Shown: in pieces, positions 1 through 8,573 of the stretch | Layout: each line of letters opens with the position of its first letter | Numbering within the stretch: position 1 is the first letter of the stretch | Assembly (NCBI RefSeq): GCF_945873075.1 | Contig: NZ_CAMCBS010000014.1 | Span: forward strand, 1-59,563 | Direction: 5' to 3' | Length of the DNA: 59,563 nt | From: an uncultured Moraxella sp. | Lineage (GTDB): Bacteria > Pseudomonadota > Gammaproteobacteria > Pseudomonadales > Moraxellaceae | Translations under genes and position numbers: made by a program | The notes under the pieces: generated by a model | Databases searched by the model: none | Told to the model about the DNA's origin: nothing | The model's input: only the letters and a program-made list of their open reading frames with translations

Positions 1-569
1 TATTTGACAAAGACAAGTTCACTCGTACCTTCTACTGGAACCCAGTAGATCCTGTTGATGGTGCTTGCCCACCAGCACAACCAGCACCAGAAGTCATCGT
101 CAAAGAAGTACCAGCACCAGTAGCACCAGCACCAGCTGCACCACAGCTACAACGCTACACCCTAAACGCTGATGCACTATTTGCCTTTGACAAGCACACC
201 CTAACTGATATGCTACCAGGTGGTCGTCGTGACCTAGATGAGCTAGCAGCTCGCCTAAAAACGTTCGATCAACTAAATGCAGTGATCGTCACCGGTCATA
301 CTGACCTACTAGGTACTGATGCTTATAACCAACGCCTATCACAAAACCGTGCACAAACTGTAGTTAATTACCTAGTCAATCAAGGCATCCCAGCCAACCT
401 AATCCGTTCATACGGTGCTGGTGAAACTGAACAAATCAAAGCCTGTGATATGAAACTACCACGCCCACAACTGATCGAATGTCTACAGCCTAACCGCCGT
501 GTGACTGTCGATGTAGATGGCTCAGGTATCCTAAACCCAGGTGAAACTGCACCAGTGATTCGTAAGTAA
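1..569 (+). CDS. ompA: OmpA-family outer-membrane protein, 3' part
   Basis: Only the C-terminal end of the gene is present; the frame is open from the window edge. The visible part begins with a beta-barrel end (FTRTFYWNPVD), followed by a Pro/Ala-rich linker with repeated PAP units, then an OmpA_C peptidoglycan-binding domain. That domain shows the FAFDKHTL entry, VTGHTD, the NxxLSQNRAQTVVNYL helix and the GxGE turn. This is the standard arrangement of OmpA/OprF porins, which anchor the outer membrane to peptidoglycan. Nearly every leucine is CTA, the pattern of the most strongly expressed genes in this window. A rho-independent terminator follows. Confident in family; the exact porin name cannot be fixed without the N-terminus. 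Confidence 0.9.
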   Translation, partial: FDKDKFTRTFYWNPVDPVDGACPPAQPAPEVIVKEVPAPVAPAPAAPQLQRYTLNADALFAFDKHTLTDMLPGGRRDLDELAARLKTFDQLNAVIVTGHTDLLGTDAYNQRLSQNRAQTVVNYLVNQGIPANLIRSYGAGETEQIKACDMKLPRPQLIECLQPNRRVTVDVDGSGILNPGETAPVIRK

Positions 570-592
570 TACGCATCACCAAAGAATACGAA

Positions 593-620
593 ACACTGCC
601 ACTCTGTGGCGGTGTTTTTT
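593..620 (+). terminator. Rho-independent terminator after ompA
   Basis: An ACACTGCCAC stem pairs with GTGGCGGTGT (one G-T pair) around a three-base loop and is followed by six T. It lies 24 bases after the ompA stop. Confidence 0.85.
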
Positions 621-740
621 GTTGGGTGAGAAATAAGAAGTGATCAACGAATCATTCACCATCGTATCATTGTATCAATCCAATGCATGAATGATGTGAG
701 TAGTGTGAGTCATGTGAGTAATGCAGGTGGTATAAGATAA

Positions 741-767
741 AAAATCAGCCCTTGAGTGGGCTGATTT
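741..767 (-). terminator. Terminator of the TSUP gene
   Basis: AATCAGCCC and GGGCTGATT form a stem 26 bases beyond the TSUP stop. On the minus strand the stem is followed by a run of six T. Confidence 0.8.
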
Positions 768-792
768 GGCGTTGTGTGATGGACTGCTTGAC

Positions 793-1599
793 TTACAGCC
801 AGCCACTCACCATCAGCTGTACGCCGACGACCATCAGTAGTACGCCAAAGGCACGCTTGAGCGTCTGTGCAGGTAGGGCGTGTGCTAGGCGTGCACCGAC
901 CTTTGCCATGATAAAGCTTGCGATACTGATGCTGACAAATGCACCAATATGCACAAAGCCAAGCGTGCCATCGACTTGTAGATTGGCGATATCAGCTTGA
1001 CCGAACCAAATAAAGCCAAGCGCACCTGCGATGGCGATCGGCAGACCGCAGGCGGCTGATGTGCCGACGGCTTGTTTCATCGGTACGCCGTTTTGGCTTA
1101 GGTAAGGCACAGTCAGACTGCCACCACCGATACCAAAGATGGCGGATAATGCACCGATGATGACGCCGGCAAAGGCTTGCTTATACGCCACAGGGGGCGG
1201 GATGTCCAGTCGCTCTTGGTTGGGGAAAAATAGCATCTTGACCGCCATCAAGATTGCGCCACCGCCTAGGATGGCTTGGAGCATCGCACCATCAATGAGT
1301 GTCGCCACCCAAGCACCGACCAGACTACCAAGCACCAGACCCTTTGCCATATTCTTAAAGATTTCCCAGCGGACACCACCACGCTTATGGTGTGCTGACA
1401 TGGAGCTGATCGAAGTCAAAATGATGGTCGCAAGCGCCGTACCGACCGCCACATGGGGCACGATGTCGCTTGGCATCCCATAATACGCCAAAATCCAAAT
1501 CAGTGCAGGTACAATCACCATACCGCCACCGACACCAAACAGACCTGCGCACAGGCCTGCTACTATCCCTGCTAGGGTGAACCATAGATAGATCATCAT
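793..1599 (-). CDS. TSUP/TauE-SafE family sulfite exporter
   Basis: A 268-residue, highly hydrophobic protein with about eight membrane segments in two related halves. Each half opens with the family's glycine-rich signature (GLFGVGGGMVIVP near residue 20; IFGIGGGSLTVPYLS near residue 160). This is the TauE/SafE (DUF81) family of inner-membrane carriers that export sulfite, sulfoacetate or related organosulfur anions. The substrate cannot be read from sequence. Two adjacent ATG codons lie at the start; the gene is divergent from birA and ends at its own terminator. Confidence 0.9.
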   Translation of the reverse strand: MMIYLWFTLAGIVAGLCAGLFGVGGGMVIVPALIWILAYYGMPSDIVPHVAVGTALATIILTSISSMSAHHKRGGVRWEIFKNMAKGLVLGSLVGAWVATLIDGAMLQAILGGGAILMAVKMLFFPNQERLDIPPPVAYKQAFAGVIIGALSAIFGIGGGSLTVPYLSQNGVPMKQAVGTSAACGLPIAIAGALGFIWFGQADIANLQVDGTLGFVHIGAFVSISIASFIMAKVGARLAHALPAQTLKRAFGVLLMVVGVQLMVSGWL

Positions 1600-1670
1600 A
1601 TTTAACCCATATTTGTGCGTAAATTGTGCTATTATAACGCAATTTTATCATTTTTGTGGATGCATTTTCG

Positions 1671-2570
1671 ATGGATTATTTGGGTGGGGCGTGGGATTTT
1701 GCGCCGATTTGGGCAGAGATTTGTCGCCATCATCGGCATGATGCGCTAACTGATAGCACCAACACACAGCTGATACAGGCGGTGAGTACAGGAAGGCTTG
1801 ATTATCGTCATCATCATCTGCATACTTGTGATGCTCAAAGTGCAGGGCGTGGACAGCATGGCAGATCGTGGGTGAGTGTTCAGGGTAATGTGTTTTTGTC
1901 GCTTTATACGCCGATGCAGGCGATGAGCAATGATGGCTTTGGGCTTGTCCGCTTGGATGGCTTTTTGTCATTGGCGGTGGGGTATTATTTGGCACAGCTT
2001 GAGATTGTCCAAGCTATCAATGCCGAGCGTATTAAGCAAGGCTTATCAATCATCGGTGTCAAATGGGCAAATGATGTCGGCTACTATGACGATACAGCGC
2101 ACCTATTCCAAAAGCTGTGCGGCATTTTGATCGAGCCTGTCTATGCCAAAGTCGATGACAAAACTCGTCTGGTCGGCGTGGTCACAGGCGTGGGGATGAA
2201 TGTTGAGATGAGTCCTGCCATCGCTGATGGACTGTATCAAGCCACCTGCCTAAGACAGCTAGCAGATATGGCAAATCTTGAGTGCGTACCTAGCTATCAA
2301 GCACTATATCAGCCGATTTGCCAAGCCATCTGTCAGGCAGTGTATCAGCACAATCAGCTGTCTGATGATACTGCCAAATCAGCATTCATCGATGCGTTCA
2401 ACCGTGCTCATGTCTTGACAGGCAAAGCGGTCAATGTCTATGCCAGAGATGAGATGCAGGTGGTGAGCCAGTCGGGGCGATGTATTGGCATTGATTATGA
2501 TGGGGCGTTATTGCTTGAGCAGGCGGGCAGTATCCAGCGTGTCTTGGCAGGCATGATACAGTCTTCATAA
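1671..2570 (+). CDS. birA: Biotin--[acetyl-CoA-carboxylase] ligase
   Basis: About 299 residues. It joins biotin to the BCCP subunit of acetyl-CoA carboxylase through biotinyl-AMP. The biotin-binding loop GRGQHGRSW, the following GNVFLSLY strand and the KWANDV motif (usually KWPND) identify the catalytic domain. A short SH3-like C-terminal domain follows. There is no N-terminal winged helix, so it is a catalysis-only ligase and not a biotin-operon repressor. The ATG at 1671 is preferred to an upstream GTG at 1656 because neither has a strong ribosome-binding site and the ATG gives the normal N-terminus. It is 31 bases upstream of coaX, a common pairing. Confidence 0.92.
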   Translation: MDYLGGAWDFAPIWAEICRHHRHDALTDSTNTQLIQAVSTGRLDYRHHHLHTCDAQSAGRGQHGRSWVSVQGNVFLSLYTPMQAMSNDGFGLVRLDGFLSLAVGYYLAQLEIVQAINAERIKQGLSIIGVKWANDVGYYDDTAHLFQKLCGILIEPVYAKVDDKTRLVGVVTGVGMNVEMSPAIADGLYQATCLRQLADMANLECVPSYQALYQPICQAICQAVYQHNQLSDDTAKSAFIDAFNRAHVLTGKAVNVYARDEMQVVSQSGRCIGIDYDGALLLEQAGSIQRVLAGMIQSS

Positions 2571-2601
2571 TGTAGATAATCTAAATTTATAAAGGACAAC
2601 T

Positions 2602-3336
2602 ATGATTGCGCTGTGGCTAGACTTGGGCAATACACGACTAAAATACTGGCTGATCGACGATGGTGAAGTCATCGCATCGGATGCCAAAGAACACCTAAAA
2701 GCACCCAATGAGCTACTGATGGGTCTGTTTGGGACTTTTGTGCAATTTCATCCACAGTTTGTGGGTATCTCAAGCGTACTTGGCGAAAAAATCAACGCTA
2801 AAATCGCCGATACGCTCAGACAGCTTGGCGTGCCGTTTGAGTTTGCCAAAGTCAATGACAAGCATCTAATGCTACACAGTCATTATGATCCGCTGCAGCT
2901 GGGTGTCGATCGCTGGCTACAGATGCTCGGCGCGGTCAATGGCGCTAAGCAGTGCGTGGTGGGCTGTGGTACGGCATTGACCATTGATATCATTGATGGC
3001 GGTGTGCATTTGGGCGGGTATATCTTGCCCAATGCCTATATGCAGCGACACGCACTGTATGCAGGGACACAGCAGATTGGCGTCAAGCAGGGGCGGTTTG
3101 ACAGTCTGGAGCTTGGGCGTACGACGGATGATGCGGTGCATCACGGCATTTTGTTTGGGATTGTCGGTGCGATCAAGTCGATACAGGCAAATTATCCTGA
3201 CTTTGAGCTTGTTTTGACAGGGGGTGGGGCGATGACGCTTGCACCGCACTTGCACGGTGCTATCGTCGATGAAGGGTTGATTTTGACAGGCTTACAGCGG
3301 TATTTTGAGCGTTGTCGTGATGGTGAATTTGCCTAA
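2602..3336 (+). CDS. coaX: Type III pantothenate kinase
   Basis: A 244-residue protein that phosphorylates pantothenate, the first step of coenzyme A synthesis. Type III kinases belong to the ASKHA superfamily: the phosphate-1 motif DLGNTRLKYW lies at residues 7-16, GVDRW (pantothenate/dimer site) near residue 100 and the phosphate-2 motif VVGCGTALTID near residue 119. LTGGGA marks the C-terminal adenosine site. The ribosome-binding site AAAGGA precedes the ATG. It follows birA closely, so the two are probably co-transcribed. Confidence 0.95.
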   Translation: MIALWLDLGNTRLKYWLIDDGEVIASDAKEHLKAPNELLMGLFGTFVQFHPQFVGISSVLGEKINAKIADTLRQLGVPFEFAKVNDKHLMLHSHYDPLQLGVDRWLQMLGAVNGAKQCVVGCGTALTIDIIDGGVHLGGYILPNAYMQRHALYAGTQQIGVKQGRFDSLELGRTTDDAVHHGILFGIVGAIKSIQANYPDFELVLTGGGAMTLAPHLHGAIVDEGLILTGLQRYFERCRDGEFA

Positions 3337-3349
3337 AATTTAACTATCT

Positions 3350-3901
3350 TTAGGGTGTCATCAGATGCACGGGATGGGCTTGATTGTCCAAGCCCTCTTG
3401 CAAGTCATCCAAGAGATGTTGCCAAATATATAAGGTATTTGGCTTAAGATGACCTTTTTGGACAATCAGCTCAAGGGCTAAAGCCTGCAAGCTTTTGGCG
3501 AGCTCCAGCTGTCCACACCAAGCCAGTGAACGCATGATTCGGCTGATTTTCTTTTCTTGATGACCGACTTCTTTGAGCCAATAATCCCGGAGCTTAAGCG
3601 TATCGTTGGCAAAGACTTGATTGCCAACTCGCTCAATCCCAAAGTAGTGCATGATTTTATCAAAGGATGTTAAGAATTTTTGCTGAATTTCAGGATTGCT
3701 TTGAAAAAACAGCAAGTCATCACCGTGCAGGGTCGGCACGGTTCTGTTCCATTTGGATGCGTGATCCACAGGAAATAGCCACTCAATATAAAAATACTGC
3801 ACGCCAATCATGCTAGGTGGCAATTCCCATAGATCTTCTAGGGTGCAATCAAATGCCGTCGTCTTGCGTAGGCCTAAATAAAATTCATTAATCGGATGCA
3901 T
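3350..3901 (-). CDS. OGFr-domain protein (opioid growth factor receptor-like)
   Basis: A 183-residue soluble protein. The first 110 residues match the conserved region first named in the vertebrate opioid growth factor receptor and also found in bacteria: FYLGL near the start, an IEWLFPV segment at about residue 40, SKWNRTVPTL, and a hydrophobic DKIMHYFGI helix. The remainder is helical, with a KISRIMRSL stretch. The bacterial function is unknown. It converges on coaX with only 13 bases between stops and no obvious operon partner. Family assignment is by motif pattern only. Confidence 0.7.
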   Translation of the reverse strand: MHPINEFYLGLRKTTAFDCTLEDLWELPPSMIGVQYFYIEWLFPVDHASKWNRTVPTLHGDDLLFFQSNPEIQQKFLTSFDKIMHYFGIERVGNQVFANDTLKLRDYWLKEVGHQEKKISRIMRSLAWCGQLELAKSLQALALELIVQKGHLKPNTLYIWQHLLDDLQEGLDNQAHPVHLMTP

Positions 3902-4010
3902 ATCATCTGCCAGTGTTTGCTTGGTTTATTATCAACTATAACATGATGGTGCGACAAACTGTGTCGCCTGTATCTCAAACCCAAGCGATGGCGTATCAGC
4001 TACACCCTAG

Positions 4011-4436
4011 CTACACCCCGAACCAAAACGCAAAGGCAAACAGCCCAAGCGTGCACAGCATCGACAGTAGCCAGTTCACCGAGCGTAGCATACCAAGATT
4101 GGCGGCATAGCTTGCGATATAGCCAATACGAAACAGCACATAGCCTGCCGCCAATAAGTTCACCACCGCCATCGGCACAAAGGTATAAATCGCAATCAGC
4201 ACCGCCGCCAAAAATACCGGCAAAGTCTCATAGCTATTGGCCTGCGCATGATTAAATCTAGCGGAGATGCCTTGTGATAATGCCAAAAAAGCACGGGGGT
4301 CTTGGTTGTGCTTACCAAAGCGAAAACCGCCACTGACTTTGGCAAGTACCGAGCACAGCCACGGCAGCAAGCTTGCGATGACCATCAAGATGATGGCAAG
4401 TTTGATACCAGTTTGGGCAAAGAATGAAATAATCAT
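4011..4436 (-). CDS. MAPEG-family membrane protein
   Basis: A 141-residue protein with four predicted membrane helices. The conserved cytoplasmic-loop region carries RFNHAQANSYETLPVFLAA and a following R-IGY pattern, typical of MAPEG (membrane-associated proteins in eicosanoid and glutathione metabolism). Bacterial members are glutathione-transferase-like or of unknown role. It starts 17 bases after the OsmC gene on the same strand, so the two probably form a small operon with a thiol or peroxide theme. Confidence 0.85.
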   Translation of the reverse strand: MIISFFAQTGIKLAIILMVIASLLPWLCSVLAKVSGGFRFGKHNQDPRAFLALSQGISARFNHAQANSYETLPVFLAAVLIAIYTFVPMAVVNLLAAGYVLFRIGYIASYAANLGMLRSVNWLLSMLCTLGLFAFAFWFGV

Positions 4437-4453
4437 AAAATACAGCTTAATAA

Positions 4454-4867
4454 TTAAGCAGGAATGATTTTAAAATCATGAGTGATATTCACGCCACCTG
4501 CTGACAGCATACGAGATGCCGAGCAGTATTTTTCGGCAGATAATTCAATGGCTTTGGCGACTTGGGTGTCTTTGATGTTGGTGCCTGTCACCACAAAATG
4601 CAGATGAATATCGGTAAACACCGCAGGCACACTATCGGCACGCACCGCACGCATCTCACAGCGGACATCTTGGACATCTTGGCGAGATTTTTTCAAAATT
4701 GTCACCACATCGTAGCTGGCACAGCCGCCCAAACCGAGCAAAATCAGCTCCATTGGGCTTGCGCCTTGTTCTTTGTTGCCATCAAGCTGTACGATATGAC
4801 CTGATGGGGAAGTGCCTTCAAAATGCACACCGTCTTTCCACACCAAGCTTGCGTTTAATTCTGCCAT
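4454..4867 (-). CDS. OsmC-family peroxiredoxin-like protein
   Basis: A 137-residue OsmC/Ohr-fold protein. Members reduce organic hydroperoxides through two cysteines. Both are visible: one in GLGGCASYDV (about residue 50) and one in the C-terminal helix KYCSASRML (about residue 114). The length is standard. It resembles the YhfA-type OsmC subgroup more than Ohr. A good ribosome-binding site (AAGGAA) lies 7 bases before the ATG. It is the first gene of a pair with the downstream MAPEG gene. Confidence 0.88.
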   Translation of the reverse strand: MAELNASLVWKDGVHFEGTSPSGHIVQLDGNKEQGASPMELILLGLGGCASYDVVTILKKSRQDVQDVRCEMRAVRADSVPAVFTDIHLHFVVTGTNIKDTQVAKAIELSAEKYCSASRMLSAGGVNITHDFKIIPA

Positions 4868-5153
4868 GAGACATTCCTTATAAAAAAATATTCAAATCAT
4901 TGTAATGGTTTTGATGGGCTTTGGCAACTTGCATCCAAACTTGTGTTGAGCTTATTTTGGATGCTATTCACCAAAGCGATGATGGCTAAATTGGGGCGAA
5001 ATGCGATTTTTCTAGCGGTTTTTGGCGAAAAAGCCAAATTATTTTAAAAAACATTACACATTTGCTCGTTTTTTTGGTTTAATAGTCATTAAGTAAAGTC
5101 ATCGGTAAAAAAACTGGTGATATTTCAATGATTTATAAATTAAGAGTTTAGTT

Positions 5154-5633
5154 ATGATTGATGCAGACGGTTTTCGACCGAATGTCGGCATCATCTTGGT
5201 AAATGCACAAGGGCAGGTTCTGTGGGCAAAACGCATCGGACATGACAGTTGGCAATTTCCCCAAGGGGGGATTAACCGTGGCGAGACACCGCTTGAAGCG
5301 ATGTATCGTGAGCTGTACGAAGAAGTTGGCTTGTTGCCTGAGCACGTCAAAGTGCTTGCTGTGACACGCGATTGGCTACGCTATCGACTGCCAAAACGCT
5401 ATGTACGAGCAGGGCAAGAGCCATTGTGTATCGGACAAAAACAAAAATGGTTTTTGTTGTATCTGGATGATGCTTATACCGACCATATCCGCTTTGATGT
5501 GGGTGTGCCTGAGTTTGATGATTGGCAGTGGGTGAGCTATTGGTATCCATTGACGGGCGTTGTACCGTTCAAAAAATCGGTTTATCAGCGAGCTTTGGCA
5601 GAGTTAATCCCTGCTGTGCCATTGGCAGACTAA
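5154..5633 (+). CDS. rppH: RNA pyrophosphohydrolase (NudH/RppH)
   Basis: A 159-residue Nudix hydrolase that removes pyrophosphate from the 5' end of mRNA, starting 5'-end-dependent decay. The N-terminus [11 protein letters not shown] and the Nudix box ([12 protein letters not shown]...REL.EEVGL, residues 38-60) with all glutamates present are diagnostic of RppH rather than other Nudix enzymes. The RYRLPKRY substrate loop is also present. Monocistronic, with its own terminator. Confidence 0.95.
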   Translation: MIDADGFRPNVGIILVNAQGQVLWAKRIGHDSWQFPQGGINRGETPLEAMYRELYEEVGLLPEHVKVLAVTRDWLRYRLPKRYVRAGQEPLCIGQKQKWFLLYLDDAYTDHIRFDVGVPEFDDWQWVSYWYPLTGVVPFKKSVYQRALAELIPAVPLAD

Positions 5634-5648
5634 AACGCAATTTGACAA

Positions 5649-5683
5649 AAAATCACCGTATCAAGCGATGCGGTGATTTTTTT
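5649..5683 (+). terminator. Terminator after rppH
   Basis: AAATCACCG pairs with CGGTGATTT around a 12-base loop, followed by a T run. It lies 16 bases beyond the rppH stop. Confidence 0.85.
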
Positions 5684-5763
5684 ATGGCTATTATTAGCAT
5701 AATTGGCTAAGTAAATTGGATGGATAAATTAGAGAAGTAATTGGCTTAATCCTATGCCTTATT

Positions 5764-7287
5764 CTATTCCCCAACTTGCGAATCGGTATCGCTGACGGCA
5801 CGCTTGATGTCGCCAAAGCGTTTTTTGTTGCGACCAAAAAAATGCCGAGCGGATTTTATCAGACGCATCGCCTTAGCCAATCGCCCTTCGGTGAATTTGG
5901 CATCGCCATCAGGGATGGTGACCACATTGCCGTGCTCATCGATGGTGCGTCGTGCTTTTGGCTCATAGCCGTTGTTGTCGCTTCGCTCGATACTGTCTTG
6001 GCTCTCGATACTGATGATGGGCTGTTTTTCACGCAGGGGTGTGCTGTCAAATAGCACGCCAAGCGGTAGATGAAGTTCGTGACTGGCGGTTTTTTCGATT
6101 TTGATTAAGTGGTCATACAGCTCAACGAACCACGGATCATAGTCGGCGGACTTGAGTTGATCCAGTTCACTGCGGATTGGCAGTGGATAGGGTAGGCTTT
6201 TATAAAATTGCCATAGATTAACTGTATTTAAATCAGTCTTTAGGGTATAGTGATTATCCTTAGTTGGGGTAATCAGATTGTTATCGAGTAGTAGGTTGAG
6301 ATAAGTGTGCCATTTTGGTAGTTCTTTACGCCCGAGCAATTGACGCAGAGCATCTTCGCTGACTGTGTTGCCTTTTTGATAATTTTTATAAGTAAAATTA
6401 AGCATATCAAGCAGGCTAAGCAGTGGGTGGCGTACGGGCACTTCTTTGGTGTCAAAGATGGTCAAGGTGTAGCTGATTTGTACGCCAAGCAAAATCAAAT
6501 TCCACGACAAATAAATCCACAGCAGAAAAATCGGCAACGCAGCAAACGCCCCATAGATGGCTTCATAACTGGTGAAGTTGCTCATCGCAACGCCAAAGAC
6601 TTTTTTGAGTAGCTCAAATAATACGGCAATCACCACCCCTGCGATGACGGCATTTTTGATGGGGACTTGCGCTTTTGGGATAAACCAATACATCCCAATA
6701 AAGCCAAGCACCATCAGCCCAAAAGATAGAATGTATGCCCAAACGCCCCAGTCAATGCCATAGCCTGCGATTTTTTGGTTCAAAAAGTTCAGACTAGCAA
6801 TCGCACTCGATGCACCAAACACCACACCAAGCACAATCGGGCCAAGCGTAATCATCACCCAATAGCGGATGATGCTTGCCATGCCACCTGAGCGGTCATC
6901 GACACGCCAAATCTTATTGAACGCCTGCTCAATGGTAATCAAGGTCAAAATCGCCGTAACGAACAAGCCGACCACACCGATGATACCAAGATTGCTTGAT
7001 TTTTCGATAAAGCTTTGGATATGTTGGCTAATCTGCGCACCTGATGACGGGATAAAGTTGTTATAAATCGCCATCTGTAGCTGTTCACGCACGCCTTCGA
7101 GTGCAGGCACGCTCGAAAAAATCACCAAAGTCACCGTCAAGACAGGCACGATGGCAAGTAAGGTGGTGTAAGTTAGGCTGGCAGCTTTTTGCATACACTC
7201 ATCTTCATCAAAATGTCGGATGAGCAAGCAAAGATACATAAACCATGCATGATGTGCAAAGGGTAATTTGTTCAAAAACTGGGTCAT
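5764..7287 (-). CDS. YihY/BrkB-family inner-membrane protein
   Basis: A 507-residue protein. The first 270 residues contain six membrane segments and the YihY/BrkB signatures: KAASLTYTTLLAIVPVL at residues 34-50, FNKIWRVDDRSG near residue 125 and a GAFAALPIFLLWIYLSW segment near residue 245. The cytoplasmic tail of about 230 residues is hydrophilic and includes a winged-helix-like part. The family was once called RNase BN (rbn), which is now known to be wrong; its function is unsettled. Monocistronic. Confidence 0.88.
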   Translation of the reverse strand: MTQFLNKLPFAHHAWFMYLCLLIRHFDEDECMQKAASLTYTTLLAIVPVLTVTLVIFSSVPALEGVREQLQMAIYNNFIPSSGAQISQHIQSFIEKSSNLGIIGVVGLFVTAILTLITIEQAFNKIWRVDDRSGGMASIIRYWVMITLGPIVLGVVFGASSAIASLNFLNQKIAGYGIDWGVWAYILSFGLMVLGFIGMYWFIPKAQVPIKNAVIAGVVIAVLFELLKKVFGVAMSNFTSYEAIYGAFAALPIFLLWIYLSWNLILLGVQISYTLTIFDTKEVPVRHPLLSLLDMLNFTYKNYQKGNTVSEDALRQLLGRKELPKWHTYLNLLLDNNLITPTKDNHYTLKTDLNTVNLWQFYKSLPYPLPIRSELDQLKSADYDPWFVELYDHLIKIEKTASHELHLPLGVLFDSTPLREKQPIISIESQDSIERSDNNGYEPKARRTIDEHGNVVTIPDGDAKFTEGRLAKAMRLIKSARHFFGRNKKRFGDIKRAVSDTDSQVGE

Positions 7288-7419
7288 GGGTCGTCATTTT
7301 TTCATCAGTATTTAGACTAGTGTAACAAACTCATCAGCGATTGCTAACCCTTAATTTGTGAAAATATGTGAATATTTGGCGGTAGATGATGTGTCAGGCG
7401 TGGGCATTGGTGGATTTTT

Positions 7420-7428
7420 TGGTATAAT
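7420..7428 (+). promoter_or_regulatory. Extended -10 promoter of wrbA
   Basis: TGGTATAAT is a perfect extended -10 element 36 bases upstream of the wrbA ATG. No good -35 is visible, as is common with the TGN extension. Confidence 0.55.
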
Positions 7429-7464
7429 GATGGCTCATTTTTGGACGATGAATGGATAATTTTC

Positions 7465-8076
7465 ATGACACAAGCCTATGTGTTGGTGCTGTATGACAGC
7501 AATAAAGGGGCGACCAAAGAACTTGCTTATCTGATTGCTCAAGGGGTGATGGATAGTGGTGTTGCGGTGAAAATTCGCCGAGTGCCCAAAGTCTCTGCCG
7601 TGTGCGAGCAAGTGGCAGATAGCATCCCTGATGATGGCGATTTGTATTGCACCCAAGATGACTTGGCGGATTGTGCTGGGCTTGCACTGGGTAGCCCGAC
7701 GCATTTTGGCAATATGTCAGCGAGCATGAAGTATTTTTGGGACAATACGGTGAGTAGCTGGCTGTCAGGCGCATTACAGGGCAAGCCTGCGTGTGTGTTC
7801 ACGAGCACTGGTAGCCTGCATGGCGGTCAAGAGACGACGCTTATTACCATGATGATGCCACTACTGCATCATGGGATGCTACTGATGGGCTTGCCTTATG
7901 CGCATCCTGAACTATCGACGACGGCTCGTGGTGGTACGCCTTATGGGGCAAGCCATGTGGCAGGTGCTCGCCAAGAATTTCCCTTGACTCAAGATGAAAA
8001 GACGCTCGCCATCGCTCAAGGTGCAAGACTTGCAGGTCTTGTCAAACAGCTAAACGCACAGCAAGGTGGCGTATGA
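7465..8076 (+). CDS. wrbA: WrbA-type NAD(P)H:quinone oxidoreductase
   Basis: A 203-residue flavodoxin-like protein. The FMN phosphate loop YDSNKGATKELA starts at about residue 10. GSPTHFGNMSASMKYFWD (residues 80-97) and FTSTGSLHGGQETT (about residue 112) are the WrbA signatures. The enzyme reduces quinones by two electrons to limit oxidative stress. The ATG at 7465 is chosen over an in-frame TTG at 7441 because MTQAYVLVLYDS gives the normal flavodoxin N-terminus. It overlaps the next gene by four bases (ATGA), showing translational coupling. Confidence 0.92.
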   Translation: MTQAYVLVLYDSNKGATKELAYLIAQGVMDSGVAVKIRRVPKVSAVCEQVADSIPDDGDLYCTQDDLADCAGLALGSPTHFGNMSASMKYFWDNTVSSWLSGALQGKPACVFTSTGSLHGGQETTLITMMMPLLHHGMLLMGLPYAHPELSTTARGGTPYGASHVAGARQEFPLTQDEKTLAIAQGARLAGLVKQLNAQQGGV

Positions 8077-8501
8077 AAAAATCCAACAAACCTGCCAAAC
8101 CTGCCAAACCTGTACAGACGGCACTGCGTCATACTTGGTGGCTATGGCTTGTGATGGTATTGATTGCTTATCCTGTGGCGGTGTGGCTCTCGACAGGGGC
8201 GTCCTTGTGGGCAGGCGTGGGCGTACAGCTACTTGGCTTGATACCGGCTTTGCTATGCACACCTGCCATTTGGCGGGGGAATTCGCCTTATGCGCTTATG
8301 TGGGTGAGTATGGTGGCGCTGGTTTATCTTGGGCTTGCAGGGGTGATGTCGCTACTGCGTATCTATGAAGCAGCACCTGTGGCGGTGTGGGCGGTGCAAT
8401 GCGTTGAAGCGGTTTTGTTATTGCTCATCAATTGCCAATTATTCGTACTACTCAAGCGTCTGCCTGCGATGCATAAGCAAAATGCTCAATCCCAATCTTA
8501 A
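8073..8501 (+). CDS. DUF2069 small membrane protein
   Basis: A 142-residue protein with a basic N-terminus (KKSNKPAKPAKP) and four predicted transmembrane helices. Length, topology and position immediately after wrbA match the DUF2069 family of proteobacterial membrane proteins of unknown function. The overlap with wrbA suggests a linked role, perhaps in quinone redox balance (inference). A strong bidirectional terminator follows. Confidence 0.8.
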   Translation: MKKSNKPAKPAKPVQTALRHTWWLWLVMVLIAYPVAVWLSTGASLWAGVGVQLLGLIPALLCTPAIWRGNSPYALMWVSMVALVYLGLAGVMSLLRIYEAAPVAVWAVQCVEAVLLLLINCQLFVLLKRLPAMHKQNAQSQS

Positions 8502-8520
8502 TGGCAAGACAAATCAATGC

Positions 8521-8550
8521 AAAAGCCCTGACGATATATCAGGGCTTTTG
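8521..8550. terminator. Bidirectional terminator between DUF2069 and DUF3108 genes
   Basis: AAAAGCCCTGA pairs perfectly with TCAGGGCTTTT around a seven-base loop, giving an 11-bp stem. The flanking A and T runs serve both convergent genes. Confidence 0.88.
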
Positions 8551-8573
8551 TTTATGTAGGTAGTGAAATTGGA

